A DNA stretch of 64,000 nt from Mycobacterium sp. AZCC_0083 (GCF_014202335.1 NZ_JACHGP010000001.1:543804-607803), one strand, 5' to 3'. Shown: positions 7,962 through 16,411, numbered from the stretch's first letter. Translations and numbers: made by a program. Notes: generated by a model not told the origin, from the letters alone.

Positions 7962-9068
7962 ATGACCTACCGGGTTGCACATGGTGGGACCGGCCTAACT
8001 GGTCGGGAGGCGTTGCGGGGCATCATCAATGATCCCGACCTCGAGCTGGCCGGGGTATTGGTGACGACGCCGGAGAAAGTGAGCGTGGACGCGGGCTCGC
8101 TGTGCGGCCTCCCCGACGTCGGACTGCTCACCACCGACGACGCCGACGCGATCATCGCAGCCAAGCCGGATTGCTTCTGCTACTGCGGCACGGCCGTGCG
8201 CCGCGAAGAGCGGGCGATCGAGGACATGGCGCGGCTGCTGCGCGCCGGCATCAACGTCGTCACCATCTCCACCATCCCGATGGTCTACTCCCCGTCGGCG
8301 CCGCATCAGTGGCGCGACGCCATCGAAACCGCGTGTCGAGAAGGGCAATCAAGCTTCTATGCCACCGGCAGCGAACCCGGCGTCGCCAGCCTGAACATTC
8401 CCACCGCCATGCTCGCGGGAGCGGGACGGGTCGACAGCTACCGAATGGACGAGTACGCCCTAGGCCTCGACGAGGTCTATCCAATCTGGGACGTGCTGCA
8501 CGAGTCGATGGGCTTCGGTAAGCCGGACGGCCACGTTCCGGCCCGCATCGCCTCTGGCAAGGTGCGTCACGATTGGGAGACCGTCGTTCGCTACATCGCC
8601 GAAATCCTCGGGTACGAACTCGATGCCATCGACCTCGACTGGGAGACCTTGAAGGCTCCGACCGATCTGAACACGAACGTCGGGGTGCTCGCCGCGGGGA
8701 CGATCTGCGCTCACCGTTGGCAGCTCGCAGGCAAGGTCGACGGTCAGGCAGTCGTCTCGGTGCAGTACTTCGCGACGGTATCCAGCACGCCCTGGCCCGA
8801 GTCGTGGCCACGGCCAGTCGCCGAGGCCGCGAGCGCCGTCGTGTACCGCGTCGCCGGACGGCCCAACATACGCATGCAGCTGTGCTTCGACCCGCAGGAC
8901 GGCGAGCAGGACCTCAACTCGGCGATTCCGCTCACCGCAATGGCGGCGGTGAATGCGATTCCGTTCGTCGTCGCGGCCGAGCCAGGTATCTACGATCCCA
9001 TCGCGGGCCCGGGCGTCGTGACACGACAGGCCGTCGGCGCACGCGCAACGAGTGGGACACCGGCATGA
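7962..9068 (+). CDS. DapB-like NAD(P)-binding dehydrogenase, copy 1
   Basis: A 368-residue oxidoreductase of the dihydrodipicolinate reductase N-terminal / diaminopentanoate dehydrogenase-like group. The Rossmann glycine motif is RVAHGGTGLTG at residues 4-14, followed by LELAGVLVTTPEKVSVDAG, the cofactor-binding YCGTAVRREERA loop and GINVVTISTIPMVY; the C-terminal domain has TGSEPGVASLNIPTAML. It is not a lysine-pathway DapB: it is about 100 residues longer and lacks the canonical catalytic motif. It overlaps the next, homologous gene by four bases (ATGA), so the pair probably arose by tandem duplication and may form a hetero-oligomer. Likely reduces or oxidises a carbonyl/amine or alcohol; substrate unknown. 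Confidence 0.88.
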   Translation: MTYRVAHGGTGLTGREALRGIINDPDLELAGVLVTTPEKVSVDAGSLCGLPDVGLLTTDDADAIIAAKPDCFCYCGTAVRREERAIEDMARLLRAGINVVTISTIPMVYSPSAPHQWRDAIETACREGQSSFYATGSEPGVASLNIPTAMLAGAGRVDSYRMDEYALGLDEVYPIWDVLHESMGFGKPDGHVPARIASGKVRHDWETVVRYIAEILGYELDAIDLDWETLKAPTDLNTNVGVLAAGTICAHRWQLAGKVDGQAVVSVQYFATVSSTPWPESWPRPVAEAASAVVYRVAGRPNIRMQLCFDPQDGEQDLNSAIPLTAMAAVNAIPFVVAAEPGIYDPIAGPGVVTRQAVGARATSGTPA

Positions 9069-10150
9069 GCCGCTACCGGGTCGCTCACTACGGCACGGGG
9101 CACACCGGCTCGCTCGTCCTGCGCCAGCTCTTGGAGCGACCCGACGTCGAGTTGGTCGGCCACCTGGTACACACCCCTGCGAAGGTCGGGCGGGACTCCG
9201 GGGAAGTCGTAGGAGTCGACCCGGTCGGGGTGCGGGCCATCGGGAGCTTCGACGAGTTCTGCGCCCTCGACGCTGACTGTGTCACCTACATGGCCACCGA
9301 GTTCGGCCGCGAGGTCGACGATGTCATCGACGAGATGTGCCGGCTGTTGGAATCTGGCAAGAACGTCCTCACCACGACCTTCATCCGGTTGGTGTATCCC
9401 GAGTCTCTGTCACCCGAAATACTCGCCAAGTTGCAGAAGGCCTGCGCTGCAGGAGAATCTGCCTTTTTCGCGACGGGTATCGCGCCGGGCTTCACCACCG
9501 ACGCATTACCGGTGTACGTCGGATCCCTGTCCCAGGGTCCGCGCACGGTTCGGGTGGCCGAGCGCGTATTGCAGGGCACCTACTCGGATCCGCTGTCGTT
9601 CGCGGCGCTCGGCTTCGGCAGCGCACCCGGAGGCTCGACCACCGACCTTCCCGCAGACGTCTGGACAGTGCACTTCGAGGGCGCCCTTCAGATGCTCGCC
9701 GACGGCTACGGCTGGGAGCTGGACTCGATCAGTGCCCACCAGGATATTGCACTGGCCGACCAAGACTACGAGTTCGAAGCAGGTGCCATCCCGAAAGGCA
9801 CGGTCGCCGCGGTGCGGCTGCGTTTCGACGGCATCGTGGGCGGCGAGCCACGCCTGCGGATGTCGTGGGTGTACACCATGCCCGACGAGCCGGGCGACTC
9901 GTGGTCACCAGTGCGTCCCGCAGGGTCGAACGGACGCCGTTTCACCCACATCGACATCGACGGCACCCCCAGTGTCTCGGTGAAGCTCGAATTGGACGGC
10001 GGGGAGCTTCCCGGTGGGGATGCGACCGCGGCTCGGGCGGTCAACGCGATCAAAGCCGTGTGTACCGCGACGCCAGGAGTGCACAGTGCACTGGACCTCG
10101 TGGTCACTCCGCAGGGTGTGCAAGGCATGAAGCAAGGAAATCGAACATGA
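9065..10150 (+). CDS. DapB-like NAD(P)-binding dehydrogenase, copy 2
   Basis: A 361-residue paralogue of the preceding protein, with the same order of motifs: RVAHYGTGHTGSL at residues 4-16, a VELVGHLVHTPAKVGRDSG segment equivalent to the one in copy 1, GKNVLTTTFIRLVYP and ATGIAPGFTTDALPVY. ATG overlaps the upstream stop and its own stop overlaps the start of the binding-protein gene (ATGA at 10147-10150), so three genes are translationally coupled. The two copies have diverged clearly in the C-terminal domain (for example 9065 carries PGGSTTDLPADVW where copy 1 has another sequence), which argues for different substrates or a mixed complex. Confidence 0.88.
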   Translation: MSRYRVAHYGTGHTGSLVLRQLLERPDVELVGHLVHTPAKVGRDSGEVVGVDPVGVRAIGSFDEFCALDADCVTYMATEFGREVDDVIDEMCRLLESGKNVLTTTFIRLVYPESLSPEILAKLQKACAAGESAFFATGIAPGFTTDALPVYVGSLSQGPRTVRVAERVLQGTYSDPLSFAALGFGSAPGGSTTDLPADVWTVHFEGALQMLADGYGWELDSISAHQDIALADQDYEFEAGAIPKGTVAAVRLRFDGIVGGEPRLRMSWVYTMPDEPGDSWSPVRPAGSNGRRFTHIDIDGTPSVSVKLELDGGELPGGDATAARAVNAIKAVCTATPGVHSALDLVVTPQGVQGMKQGNRT

Positions 10151-11265
10151 CCGGGCGCGACATCAACGGCGACATTCCGGCGGGGTCACCGTCTGTAAAA
10201 GTCGGTATATGTCTTGACTTCCCGATCGAGGACGTCAAACAGGCCTTCCTCGATGCCACCCGATTGGCCTTCGACGAGGCACTGGAGATCGGCACCCTGG
10301 ACCGTCCCGTTCGGCTGGTCATCCGCGACGTGGAGGGTCTGCCGCGCGGCGACGCCCACGACGTCACCACTGCTTGGCAGGAACTCGTCGACGAGGGCTG
10401 CGTCGGCATCATCGGACCGATGATCAGTGACAATTCACTTGCGGTGAAAGAACACATGGCTACCTCGCCAAGGAAGGTCTCGACGATCACCTGGAGTGGC
10501 ACGGACCGCCAGTACAGCGAGTACATGTTCGGATTCGGGAACGGATCGCTGCCCGAGGAGGGCTATCTGATCGCCGAGGCGATCGCGGACCGTGGCCTGA
10601 AGACCGTCGCGGTGGTCTTCGAGCGCGCCGCGCCCGGGTACGAGTATGCCGAGTTCTTCACCGACGCCTGTCGGCGTGAAGGTTTGGAGATCGTGCACAG
10701 CGAAGGCGTCGGTCAGACCGATCGCGACCTGACGAAGACCGTGTCGCGGCTACAGACGCGCAACCCGGATGCGGTGGCGTACTTCGGCTTCGGCCTGCCC
10801 GGCATCGAGATGAACTCCGCTTTCACTGCCACCGACTACAGCCCTCCCCGGTACATGTGCACGGCATTCATCAACTGCTACGTCGTGCCGCAGTGGATGA
10901 AGGGCCTACAGGGCTGGATCGGTGTCGACCAGTACGACGAGGAGAACCTGGTCGGGCAGGCCATGCAAGAACGCTTCGAGAAACGGTGGGGATACCGTCA
11001 GGAGAATTGCATCCCCACATTGGCGTTCGACTGCGCCGACGCCATGGCGCGCGGTATCGGCTTCGCCCAGACGCTCACCCCGCTCGGAGTGATGAAGGGC
11101 CTTGAGAAGGTCAAGGCCGTTCCGTCTGCGACGGGCGGTCCCGGAACCCGGATCTCGTTGGGCGTCTACAACCGTCGCGCCTGGCACGGCGTCAACTATC
11201 TGGTGCTGCGCGAGATCAACGAAGACGCCAGCGCCACCCGCCTCGTCGCACGATTCCGTAGCTGA
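10147..11265 (+). CDS. Periplasmic-binding-fold protein without signal peptide
   Basis: A 372-residue protein with the type I substrate-binding fold of branched-chain amino acid (Liv-type) ABC receptors: VKVGICLDFPIEDVKQAF at the N terminus, DEGCVGIIGPMISDN, ATSPRKVSTITWSG, GYLIAEAIADRGLKTVAVVFE at the interdomain crossover, and PDAVAYFGFGLPG. The N terminus MTGRDINGDIPAGSPSVKVG has no hydrophobic core and no lipobox cysteine, and no permease or ATPase genes lie nearby, so it is probably cytoplasmic. No alternative start would add a signal. It is coupled to the two DapB-like genes by a 4-bp overlap. It may bind a pathway ligand as a sensor or act as an enzyme accessory; this is inference. Confidence 0.85.
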   Translation: MTGRDINGDIPAGSPSVKVGICLDFPIEDVKQAFLDATRLAFDEALEIGTLDRPVRLVIRDVEGLPRGDAHDVTTAWQELVDEGCVGIIGPMISDNSLAVKEHMATSPRKVSTITWSGTDRQYSEYMFGFGNGSLPEEGYLIAEAIADRGLKTVAVVFERAAPGYEYAEFFTDACRREGLEIVHSEGVGQTDRDLTKTVSRLQTRNPDAVAYFGFGLPGIEMNSAFTATDYSPPRYMCTAFINCYVVPQWMKGLQGWIGVDQYDEENLVGQAMQERFEKRWGYRQENCIPTLAFDCADAMARGIGFAQTLTPLGVMKGLEKVKAVPSATGGPGTRISLGVYNRRAWHGVNYLVLREINEDASATRLVARFRS

Positions 11266-11280
11266 AAGCGAGATACGAAC

Positions 11281-12117
11281 ATGGGCAATGGACTTGACGG
11301 CAAGGTCGTCTTCATCACCGGTGCCGCGCGTGGCCAGGGCCGTTCGCATGCAGTGCGATTCGCCGAAGAGGGCGCGGACATCATCGTCGTCGACCTGTGT
11401 GAGCAGATCGACAGCGTGACCTATCCGATGGCGACCCGCGAGGACCTCGACGAGACCATCAATTTGATCGAGAAGACCGGGCGTCGCTGTGTCGCCGAGC
11501 AGGCCGACGTCCGTGACTTCGACCGGCTCAAAACCGTTGTCGCCAACGGTGTGGCCGAATTCGGCCGGCTTGACTTCGTGCTGGCCAACGCGGGTATCAT
11601 GCCGATCCTCGGTGATGCCTCGCACGAGATGACGGCCTATCTCGATGCCGTCAACGTGATGCTCAACGGCGTCTACTTCACCATCGAGGCTGCTCTCCCG
11701 ACGCTGTTGGACAACGCCGAGGGCGGCGCGATCGTCATCACCAGCTCTTCGGCGGGGCTCAAGGCCGGCGGTATCCGGTTCAGCACCATGAGCCACGGCG
11801 GTGCCGGGTATGCCGCAGCCAAGCACGGCGTCGTCGGACTGATGCGGTATTACGCGAACAGTCTGGCGGAGAAGAACATTCGGGTGAACTCCGTGCATCC
11901 GACGGGAGTGATGACTCCGATGGTCGTCAACGAGCAGTTCATGCAATATGCAATGGAGAACCCCGAGTTCGGCGAAACCATGCAGAACTTGCTGCCAAAC
12001 GTCCCGGTCGTCGAAGCCAGCGACATCACCGAAGCCATGGTCTACCTGTGCGGCACGTCAGGCCGCTACATCACCGGCATCACCCATTCGGTCGACGCTG
12101 GGCTCGTAGTCAAGTAA
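11281..12117 (+). CDS. Mycofactocin-type SDR oxidoreductase
   Basis: A 278-residue short-chain dehydrogenase of the group that depends on mycofactocin for re-oxidation of bound NADH. The nucleotide motif TGAARGQGRSHA (14-25) and the insertion with VDLCEQIDSVTYPMATREDLDET, characteristic of this group, are present; the catalytic residues are Ser155/156 region, Tyr177 and Lys181 (YAAAK). It likely oxidises a secondary alcohol in the pathway. It lies 15 bp after the binding-protein gene and converges on the P450 with only 2 bp between them. No mycofactocin biosynthesis genes are in the window. A second member of the group is at 25576. Confidence in family is high, in substrate nil. Confidence 0.93.
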   Translation: MGNGLDGKVVFITGAARGQGRSHAVRFAEEGADIIVVDLCEQIDSVTYPMATREDLDETINLIEKTGRRCVAEQADVRDFDRLKTVVANGVAEFGRLDFVLANAGIMPILGDASHEMTAYLDAVNVMLNGVYFTIEAALPTLLDNAEGGAIVITSSSAGLKAGGIRFSTMSHGGAGYAAAKHGVVGLMRYYANSLAEKNIRVNSVHPTGVMTPMVVNEQFMQYAMENPEFGETMQNLLPNVPVVEASDITEAMVYLCGTSGRYITGITHSVDAGLVVK

Positions 12118-12119
12118 CG

Positions 12120-13325
12120 CTACGTCGTGACCGACGCCGTCCATTCCAGCGGAAGACTGTGCGCGGTGCGGATTCCGGGGACGAAGTCGACGTCTTCGCC
12201 CTCGGGCACGCTGAACGGCCCGAGCGTCGCGAAGATCTCTTCGAGCGCGATCGATAGCTCTTGGCGGGCAAGATGCGAACCCAGGCAGCGATGCACACCG
12301 CCGCCGAACGCAAGGTGACGGGTGTTGTTGCGCTCGACGTCGAGCGTCAGCGGATCGTCGAATTCGCGGTCGTCGTTGTTCGCCGAGCCCAGCATCAACA
12401 GCACCATGTCACCCTTGGCGATCTCGACGTCGTGCATCACCATGTCCTGGGTGGCGTAGCGCAACACCAGCGACACCGGCGTCTCGATCCGCAGGAGCTC
12501 CTCGACGATCTGCCGCATCTTCTCCGGCTCGCTTCGCGCCGCCGCTTGGAGGTCGGCATCCTTGGCGAGACGCGTGATGACGCAGTCCAACGTGGCCGTA
12601 ACGGTATCCAGTCCTGCGGCCATCTGGAGGAAGAGGATGTCCAGCATCTCGTTGCGGGTCAGCGGTTCGCCCTCGATCTCGGACTGGACCAGTCGCGTCG
12701 CGAGATCGTCTGCGGGCTCGGCGATTCGGCGGTCGAGGAGAATGTCGAAGTAGGTGTACACCTCGGTGGCCGTCTTCTTCCAGAGTGCCCGCAGCACGGT
12801 CAGGTCGTCACTGCCCGCGACGTCCTCGCCGTGCACGAAGGCGTCCTTCCAGACGAGGAACTTGTCGAGGTCCTCGCTGGGAAATCCCACGACGTCGAGG
12901 AACACCCGGCACGGGAACGGCACCGTGAAGGCGGCGTGGAAATCGGCGTGACCATCTTCGACGACCCCGGCCAGCATTTCCTTGGCGATCGCCCGAGTCT
13001 CTTCAGCCATCGCCCGCACGGCCCGCGGCGAGAACAATGGGTCGAGCAGCTTGCGATACTTGGCGTGGTTGGGAGGATCGACGTCCAAGGGGATGCAGGG
13101 CCGTTGTTGCCCCATCTCGTTGGCGCCGTTGGCCTCGAACAACTCTGGCGACCTGAGCGCTTTGTGGACGTCCTCGTAACGCGAAAGAACTACGACAGTG
13201 CCACTGCGCGACCGACTAAACGGTGCCGCCACGGCGGGGGCGAAGTCTCTCAGCCCGGCATAGACCGGCCATGGGTCATTCGCTAACGCTGGATCCGTCA
13301 TCATGCTCGAAAGATCGAGTTCCAT
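12120..13325 (-). CDS. Cytochrome P450
   Basis: A 401-residue soluble P450 monooxygenase. The oxygen-binding I-helix motif is AAGLDTVTATLD, the K-helix ExxR is EELLR, and the haem-binding loop FGGGVHRCLG gives the proximal ligand Cys347. It hydroxylates a substrate using electrons from a ferredoxin; a CXXHXXC ferredoxin gene lies at 32784, and no ferredoxin reductase is in the window. ATG with GGGAGG nine bases upstream. It is divergent from the amidohydrolase at 13450, with a perfect palindrome and two GTGA-N6-TCAC dyads in the 124-bp gap, so both genes are probably under shared control. Confidence 0.95.
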   Translation of the reverse strand: MELDLSSMMTDPALANDPWPVYAGLRDFAPAVAAPFSRSRSGTVVVLSRYEDVHKALRSPELFEANGANEMGQQRPCIPLDVDPPNHAKYRKLLDPLFSPRAVRAMAEETRAIAKEMLAGVVEDGHADFHAAFTVPFPCRVFLDVVGFPSEDLDKFLVWKDAFVHGEDVAGSDDLTVLRALWKKTATEVYTYFDILLDRRIAEPADDLATRLVQSEIEGEPLTRNEMLDILFLQMAAGLDTVTATLDCVITRLAKDADLQAAARSEPEKMRQIVEELLRIETPVSLVLRYATQDMVMHDVEIAKGDMVLLMLGSANNDDREFDDPLTLDVERNNTRHLAFGGGVHRCLGSHLARQELSIALEEIFATLGPFSVPEGEDVDFVPGIRTAHSLPLEWTASVTT

Positions 13326-13343
13326 CGGCGACCGCCTCCCATT

Positions 13344-13357
13344 GTGACTGCGGTCAC
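13344..13357. promoter_or_regulatory. GTGAC-N4-GTCAC dyad near the P450 start
   Basis: Perfect dyad GTGAC-TGCG-GTCAC, 18 bp upstream of the P450 start codon; with the flanking T it reads TGTGA-N6-TCAC, similar to CRP-type half-sites. A second copy is at 13421-13434, on the other side of the large palindrome. Confidence 0.5.
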
Positions 13358-13375
13358 CTTATTCGCAGATCATTC

Positions 13376-13403
13376 CGTTAGTCAAGTGCCCACTTGACTA
13401 ACG
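13376..13403. promoter_or_regulatory. Perfect 28-bp palindromic operator
   Basis: Arms of 13 bp, CGTTAGTCAAGTG and its exact reverse complement, separated by CC. Located in the centre of the divergent P450/amidohydrolase intergenic region, ideal for controlling both promoters. The only related site I see is at 6915-6940, next to the TetR gene at 6275. Length and symmetry are typical of a TetR operator. Confidence 0.75.
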
Positions 13404-13420
13404 CTTGACGGACTCATATC

Positions 13421-13434
13421 GTGACAACGGTCAC
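13421..13434. promoter_or_regulatory. GTGAC-N4-GTCAC dyad near the amidohydrolase start
   Basis: Perfect dyad GTGAC-AACG-GTCAC ending one base before the AAGGAG ribosome site of the amidohydrolase, so a bound protein would block transcription start or translation. Twin of the site at 13344. Confidence 0.5.
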
Positions 13435-13449
13435 TAAGGAGCAGATGCC

Positions 13450-14739
13450 ATGCCGCTGCAGCCGTACATGAAGCTGTTGTCAGTGGACGATCACCTGATC
13501 GAGCACCCCAAGGTCTGGACCGACCGGTTGCCGGCGAAATTCGTCGAGAAGGGGCCTCGCATCGTCGAGATCCCGCGCGGCGACGGCTTGGCGCCCATGC
13601 AGTCCTGGCTCTATGAAGACCGTCCCTACCCGTACATCGGACTCAACGCCGTGGCAGGCAAGAAGCCCGAGGAGTACGGACTGGAACCAGTCCGCTACGA
13701 CGACATGATCCCGGGTTGCTACGACCCCAAGGCCCGCATCGCGGACATGGACATCGACGGCGTCGAGGCGATGCTGTGCTTCCCGTCGTTCCCCCGGTTC
13801 TGCGGCACCATCTTCCTCGAGGGTGAGGACAAGGAGTTATCGCTGTTGGGCGTGCAGGCGTGGAATGACTTCTCGCTCGACGAGTGGTGCGCCACCGATC
13901 CGGCGCGGTTCATCCCGATGGCGATGGTGCCACTGTGGGATCCGACGCTGATGGTCGCGGAGATCGAACGCGTCGCCGCCAAGGGCTGTCGCGCGATTGG
14001 CTTGCCGGACAACCCGATCAACCTTGGACTGCCGAGCTACCACACTGACCATTGGGATCCGGCGTTCTCGGCGATGGAGGAGACGAACCAGGTTGCGGTG
14101 ATGCACTTCGGTTCGGGCGGCTTCCCCCCGCAGATCGCTCCGGAAGCTCCGTTCGCGGTGATGATCACCCTGATGGGGACCACGTCGATGGCGGCATGCA
14201 CCGATCTGCTGTTCTCGCCGGTGTTCCACCGCCACCCGAACTTGAAGGTGGCGTTCTCCGAGGGCGGCGTCGGCTGGATGCCGTACCTCATCGAGCGGGC
14301 CGACTACGTGTGGCGAAAGCACAAGTTCTACCAGAACATTCACCCGACGATCGCTCCCTCGGAGTTGTTCAAGCGCAACATCTCTGGCTGCTTCATCGAG
14401 GATGAGGCAGGGGTGAAGAACCGCTACGACATCGGCGTCGGCAACATCACCTGGGAGTGCGACTACCCGCACTCGGACTCGTTCTGGCCAAAGAGTCGCG
14501 CCCGCGCCGAAGAAGTCTTCGCCGACGTACCCGACGACGAGGTCGCCCAGATGGTCGAACACAACACCCGGCGTTGGTACAACTTTCCCGAGGCTGGCTT
14601 CAAAGCTCATGCCGCCGCAGAGGGCAACCCCTGGCGGCCCAACGACGGCAAGGGTCCCGAACTCGCCTACGCCGGCATGGGCGCGCACGGCGAGATTGGC
14701 GACGTCCAGGCATCCCTCGGCGACCTCTTCGCCAAATGA
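13450..14739 (+). CDS. Amidohydrolase-family (PF04909-type) metalloenzyme, copy 1
   Basis: A 429-residue TIM-barrel protein of the amidohydrolase-2 family, which contains hydrolases and metal-dependent non-oxidative decarboxylases (ACMSD, gamma-resorcylate decarboxylase). Likely metal ligands are in VDDHLIEHP (Asp13/14, His15), HFGSGGFPP in the barrel centre and ECDYPHSDSFWP near residue 335-345. The closest relative here is the protein at 55098, which shares long identical stretches such as EDRPYPYIGLNAVAGKK versus its counterpart; copy 1 has an extra C-terminal tail of about 40 residues. AAGGAG lies eight bases before the ATG. The stop overlaps the AveC-like gene start (ATGA). Reaction not assignable: ring-opening hydrolysis or decarboxylation are both possible. 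Confidence 0.93.
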   Translation: MPLQPYMKLLSVDDHLIEHPKVWTDRLPAKFVEKGPRIVEIPRGDGLAPMQSWLYEDRPYPYIGLNAVAGKKPEEYGLEPVRYDDMIPGCYDPKARIADMDIDGVEAMLCFPSFPRFCGTIFLEGEDKELSLLGVQAWNDFSLDEWCATDPARFIPMAMVPLWDPTLMVAEIERVAAKGCRAIGLPDNPINLGLPSYHTDHWDPAFSAMEETNQVAVMHFGSGGFPPQIAPEAPFAVMITLMGTTSMAACTDLLFSPVFHRHPNLKVAFSEGGVGWMPYLIERADYVWRKHKFYQNIHPTIAPSELFKRNISGCFIEDEAGVKNRYDIGVGNITWECDYPHSDSFWPKSRARAEEVFADVPDDEVAQMVEHNTRRWYNFPEAGFKAHAAAEGNPWRPNDGKGPELAYAGMGAHGEIGDVQASLGDLFAK

Positions 14740-15809
14740 CTTCCACCAGGACGGTCGACCGACCCACGGAATCAGACAGCCACGAGCGTTTCGGACACCT
14801 GACCCCACTCGCGTGGGGCGCGATCATCGTTGGCGTAGTAGCCGTCATCTTCGCGGCCCTGAACTCGAGTCGCTCCGTCCAAGGCACCCGGGTGGGCCGC
14901 CTCGAGCCATCCTTCGTCCCGCCACGCACCGAGTTTCTCGGTATCTCCGACTGGTACGTGTATTTCGAGATCGGTTCGCTCATCATGTTCTTCGCGGTGT
15001 GGGGGACGGCGATCGTCCGGTCGCGCCGCCGCGGGAAGCCGACGCCGACGTTGTTGATGATCGCCGTGACGACCAGTCTGACGTGGCTGGACCCGATCAT
15101 GAATTGGGCACCGTACGCCGCTTACGACCCGCGGATGTTCCATTTCGATGTCGACTGGTTCTGGTTCAACCTCGCCCCGACGGTCGAACCGTGGGCGGTC
15201 ATCATCGGCTACGGCTACTTCTTCCTGATTCCGGCCTGGTTTACCCTCGCGGTCTACCGAAGGACCGCCGCCCGAGTGTATGTCGGGTCCTGGCTCGTCC
15301 GTCGTCCGCGGCTCGCGATACTCGTGCTGTCACTCGTCATCTGCATCGTGTGGGACGGCGTCATGGAAGCGCTGTTCGTCCGGATGGGCTTCTACACCTA
15401 CACCCAGGTCATTCCCTTCGGCTCGATCTTCGCCGGTACGCCCCAACAGTTCCCGCTGATCTGGGAGGCCGTGTTGTTCGGCATCATGCTGTCGACCGCC
15501 GCACCGCTGATGTGGGTCGACGACACGGGACGCACCTGGTCGGAGATCATCGCCCGGCGCACCAAGGTCTTCGCCAAGCGGCCCTACATCGGGGCGTTCG
15601 TCATCGCCTGGGCTCTGATGAGCGTCGTCTACGTGGCTTACGGCCTTTCGTTCGGCATCGTCCGAGCCACCGGCATCGCCACTGAGACCGCCCAACACTG
15701 GCGCTATCCCGAGACCAAGGTCTTCGACCCGCAAGGCTACTTCAAGCGCAACGGTGAAACTGGTCCGTTCATGCTCGGCACGTGGGCTGGCTGGGAAGCG
15801 AGGCGGTGA
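14736..15809 (+). CDS. AveC-like multipass membrane protein
   Basis: A 357-residue membrane protein with about seven hydrophobic segments (roughly residues 24-42, 72-90, 104-122, 148-170, 192-210, 236-252 and 284-304) and a hydrophilic N terminus. It belongs with the AveC-like proteins at 7002 and 46375: it has the basic loop after a helix (IVRSRRRGKP), the SLTWLDPIMNWAPYAAY segment, GYGYFFLIPAWF, and DDTGRTWSE, which recurs as DATGRTWFE in the protein at 46375. ATG overlaps the amidohydrolase stop by four bases, so the two are translationally coupled, suggesting joint action at the membrane. No biochemical role is established for this family in mycobacteria. Confidence 0.85.
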   Translation: MTSTRTVDRPTESDSHERFGHLTPLAWGAIIVGVVAVIFAALNSSRSVQGTRVGRLEPSFVPPRTEFLGISDWYVYFEIGSLIMFFAVWGTAIVRSRRRGKPTPTLLMIAVTTSLTWLDPIMNWAPYAAYDPRMFHFDVDWFWFNLAPTVEPWAVIIGYGYFFLIPAWFTLAVYRRTAARVYVGSWLVRRPRLAILVLSLVICIVWDGVMEALFVRMGFYTYTQVIPFGSIFAGTPQQFPLIWEAVLFGIMLSTAAPLMWVDDTGRTWSEIIARRTKVFAKRPYIGAFVIAWALMSVVYVAYGLSFGIVRATGIATETAQHWRYPETKVFDPQGYFKRNGETGPFMLGTWAGWEARR

Positions 15810-15877
15810 TAGCGGCGATTGGCGATGAGACCCCTGCTGGGCAACGTCATTCGAGCCACCGTTAGACGTGGCGCGGC

Positions 15878-16370
15878 CTAGGGCTGACCCGGGAACAGCT
15901 CGACGAACAGGCCCTCGGCATCGGCGACCGTCGCCGTTCCGTCGCGCAGCCGACCCGAGACGAAGCGCTTGCGGCCCTCCACACGATCCAGGGTGGCGTC
16001 GAGTTCGAGCCGTCGGCCGATCGGCGTCACGCTGCGGTAGTTGACGTGGATGTACGCCGTCCGGGACAGTGGGCGTACGCCGCTCGCGCTGAGCGGCCGA
16101 GGATCTCGTTGAACAACACAGCGTGCGCCCCACCCATCGCAGCACCGTTGCCTCCCAGGTGAAATCGGGTCAAGGTGACGTGCGCTCGCCCGACGGTGCA
16201 TCGAGTGGATCGACCTGGTGGGCTGCCAGCACGTCGGCGATGTCCGAAAGCCGTTGGAGCACGCCGGCCGCCACGTCGGAGGGCAATCCGGCTCCCGCGA
16301 AGCAATCCTGGACCCGGCGCGCCTGCTCGACGAGATCTGTGAAAGACGTTCCGCCACGCTGTGGCATCAA
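15878..16370 (-). pseudogene. Decayed PaaI-like hotdog thioesterase
   Basis: Three pieces of one hotdog thioesterase lie in three different minus-strand frames. The N-terminal piece (from 16370) ends VLAAHQVDPLDAPSGERTSP and then stops; the middle piece (about 16180 to 16095) reads HVTLTRFHLGGNGAAMGGAHAVLF, which carries the active-site HGG-like region as MGGAH; the C-terminal piece (about 16075 to 15878) reads RTAYIHVNYRSVTPIGR to the end. Two frameshifts, near 16175 and near 16085, separate them, and roughly 25 residues expected before HVTLTRF are missing. It lies 41 bp after the CoA transferase at 16412 in the same direction and was presumably its operon partner. Sequencing error cannot explain the missing segment. 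Confidence 0.8.
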
Positions 16371-16411
16371 TCCCAGGTGGCCCCAGTGATCGGTCTGGCC
16401 GGCGTCGGCAC

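Noticed and set aside
10147..11265. Part of a branched-chain amino acid ABC transporter
   Set aside because: No permease or ATPase genes and no signal peptide or lipobox.
13376..13403. KstR2-type site (CAAG-N2-CTTG)
   Set aside because: The palindrome contains CAAG and CTTG, but 6 bases apart, not 2, so it does not fit that known steroid regulator motif.
13344..13434. Firm assignment of the GTGA-N6-TCAC dyads to CRP
   Set aside because: Half-sites fit, but several dyad-binding regulators could recognise them; kept as an open site only.
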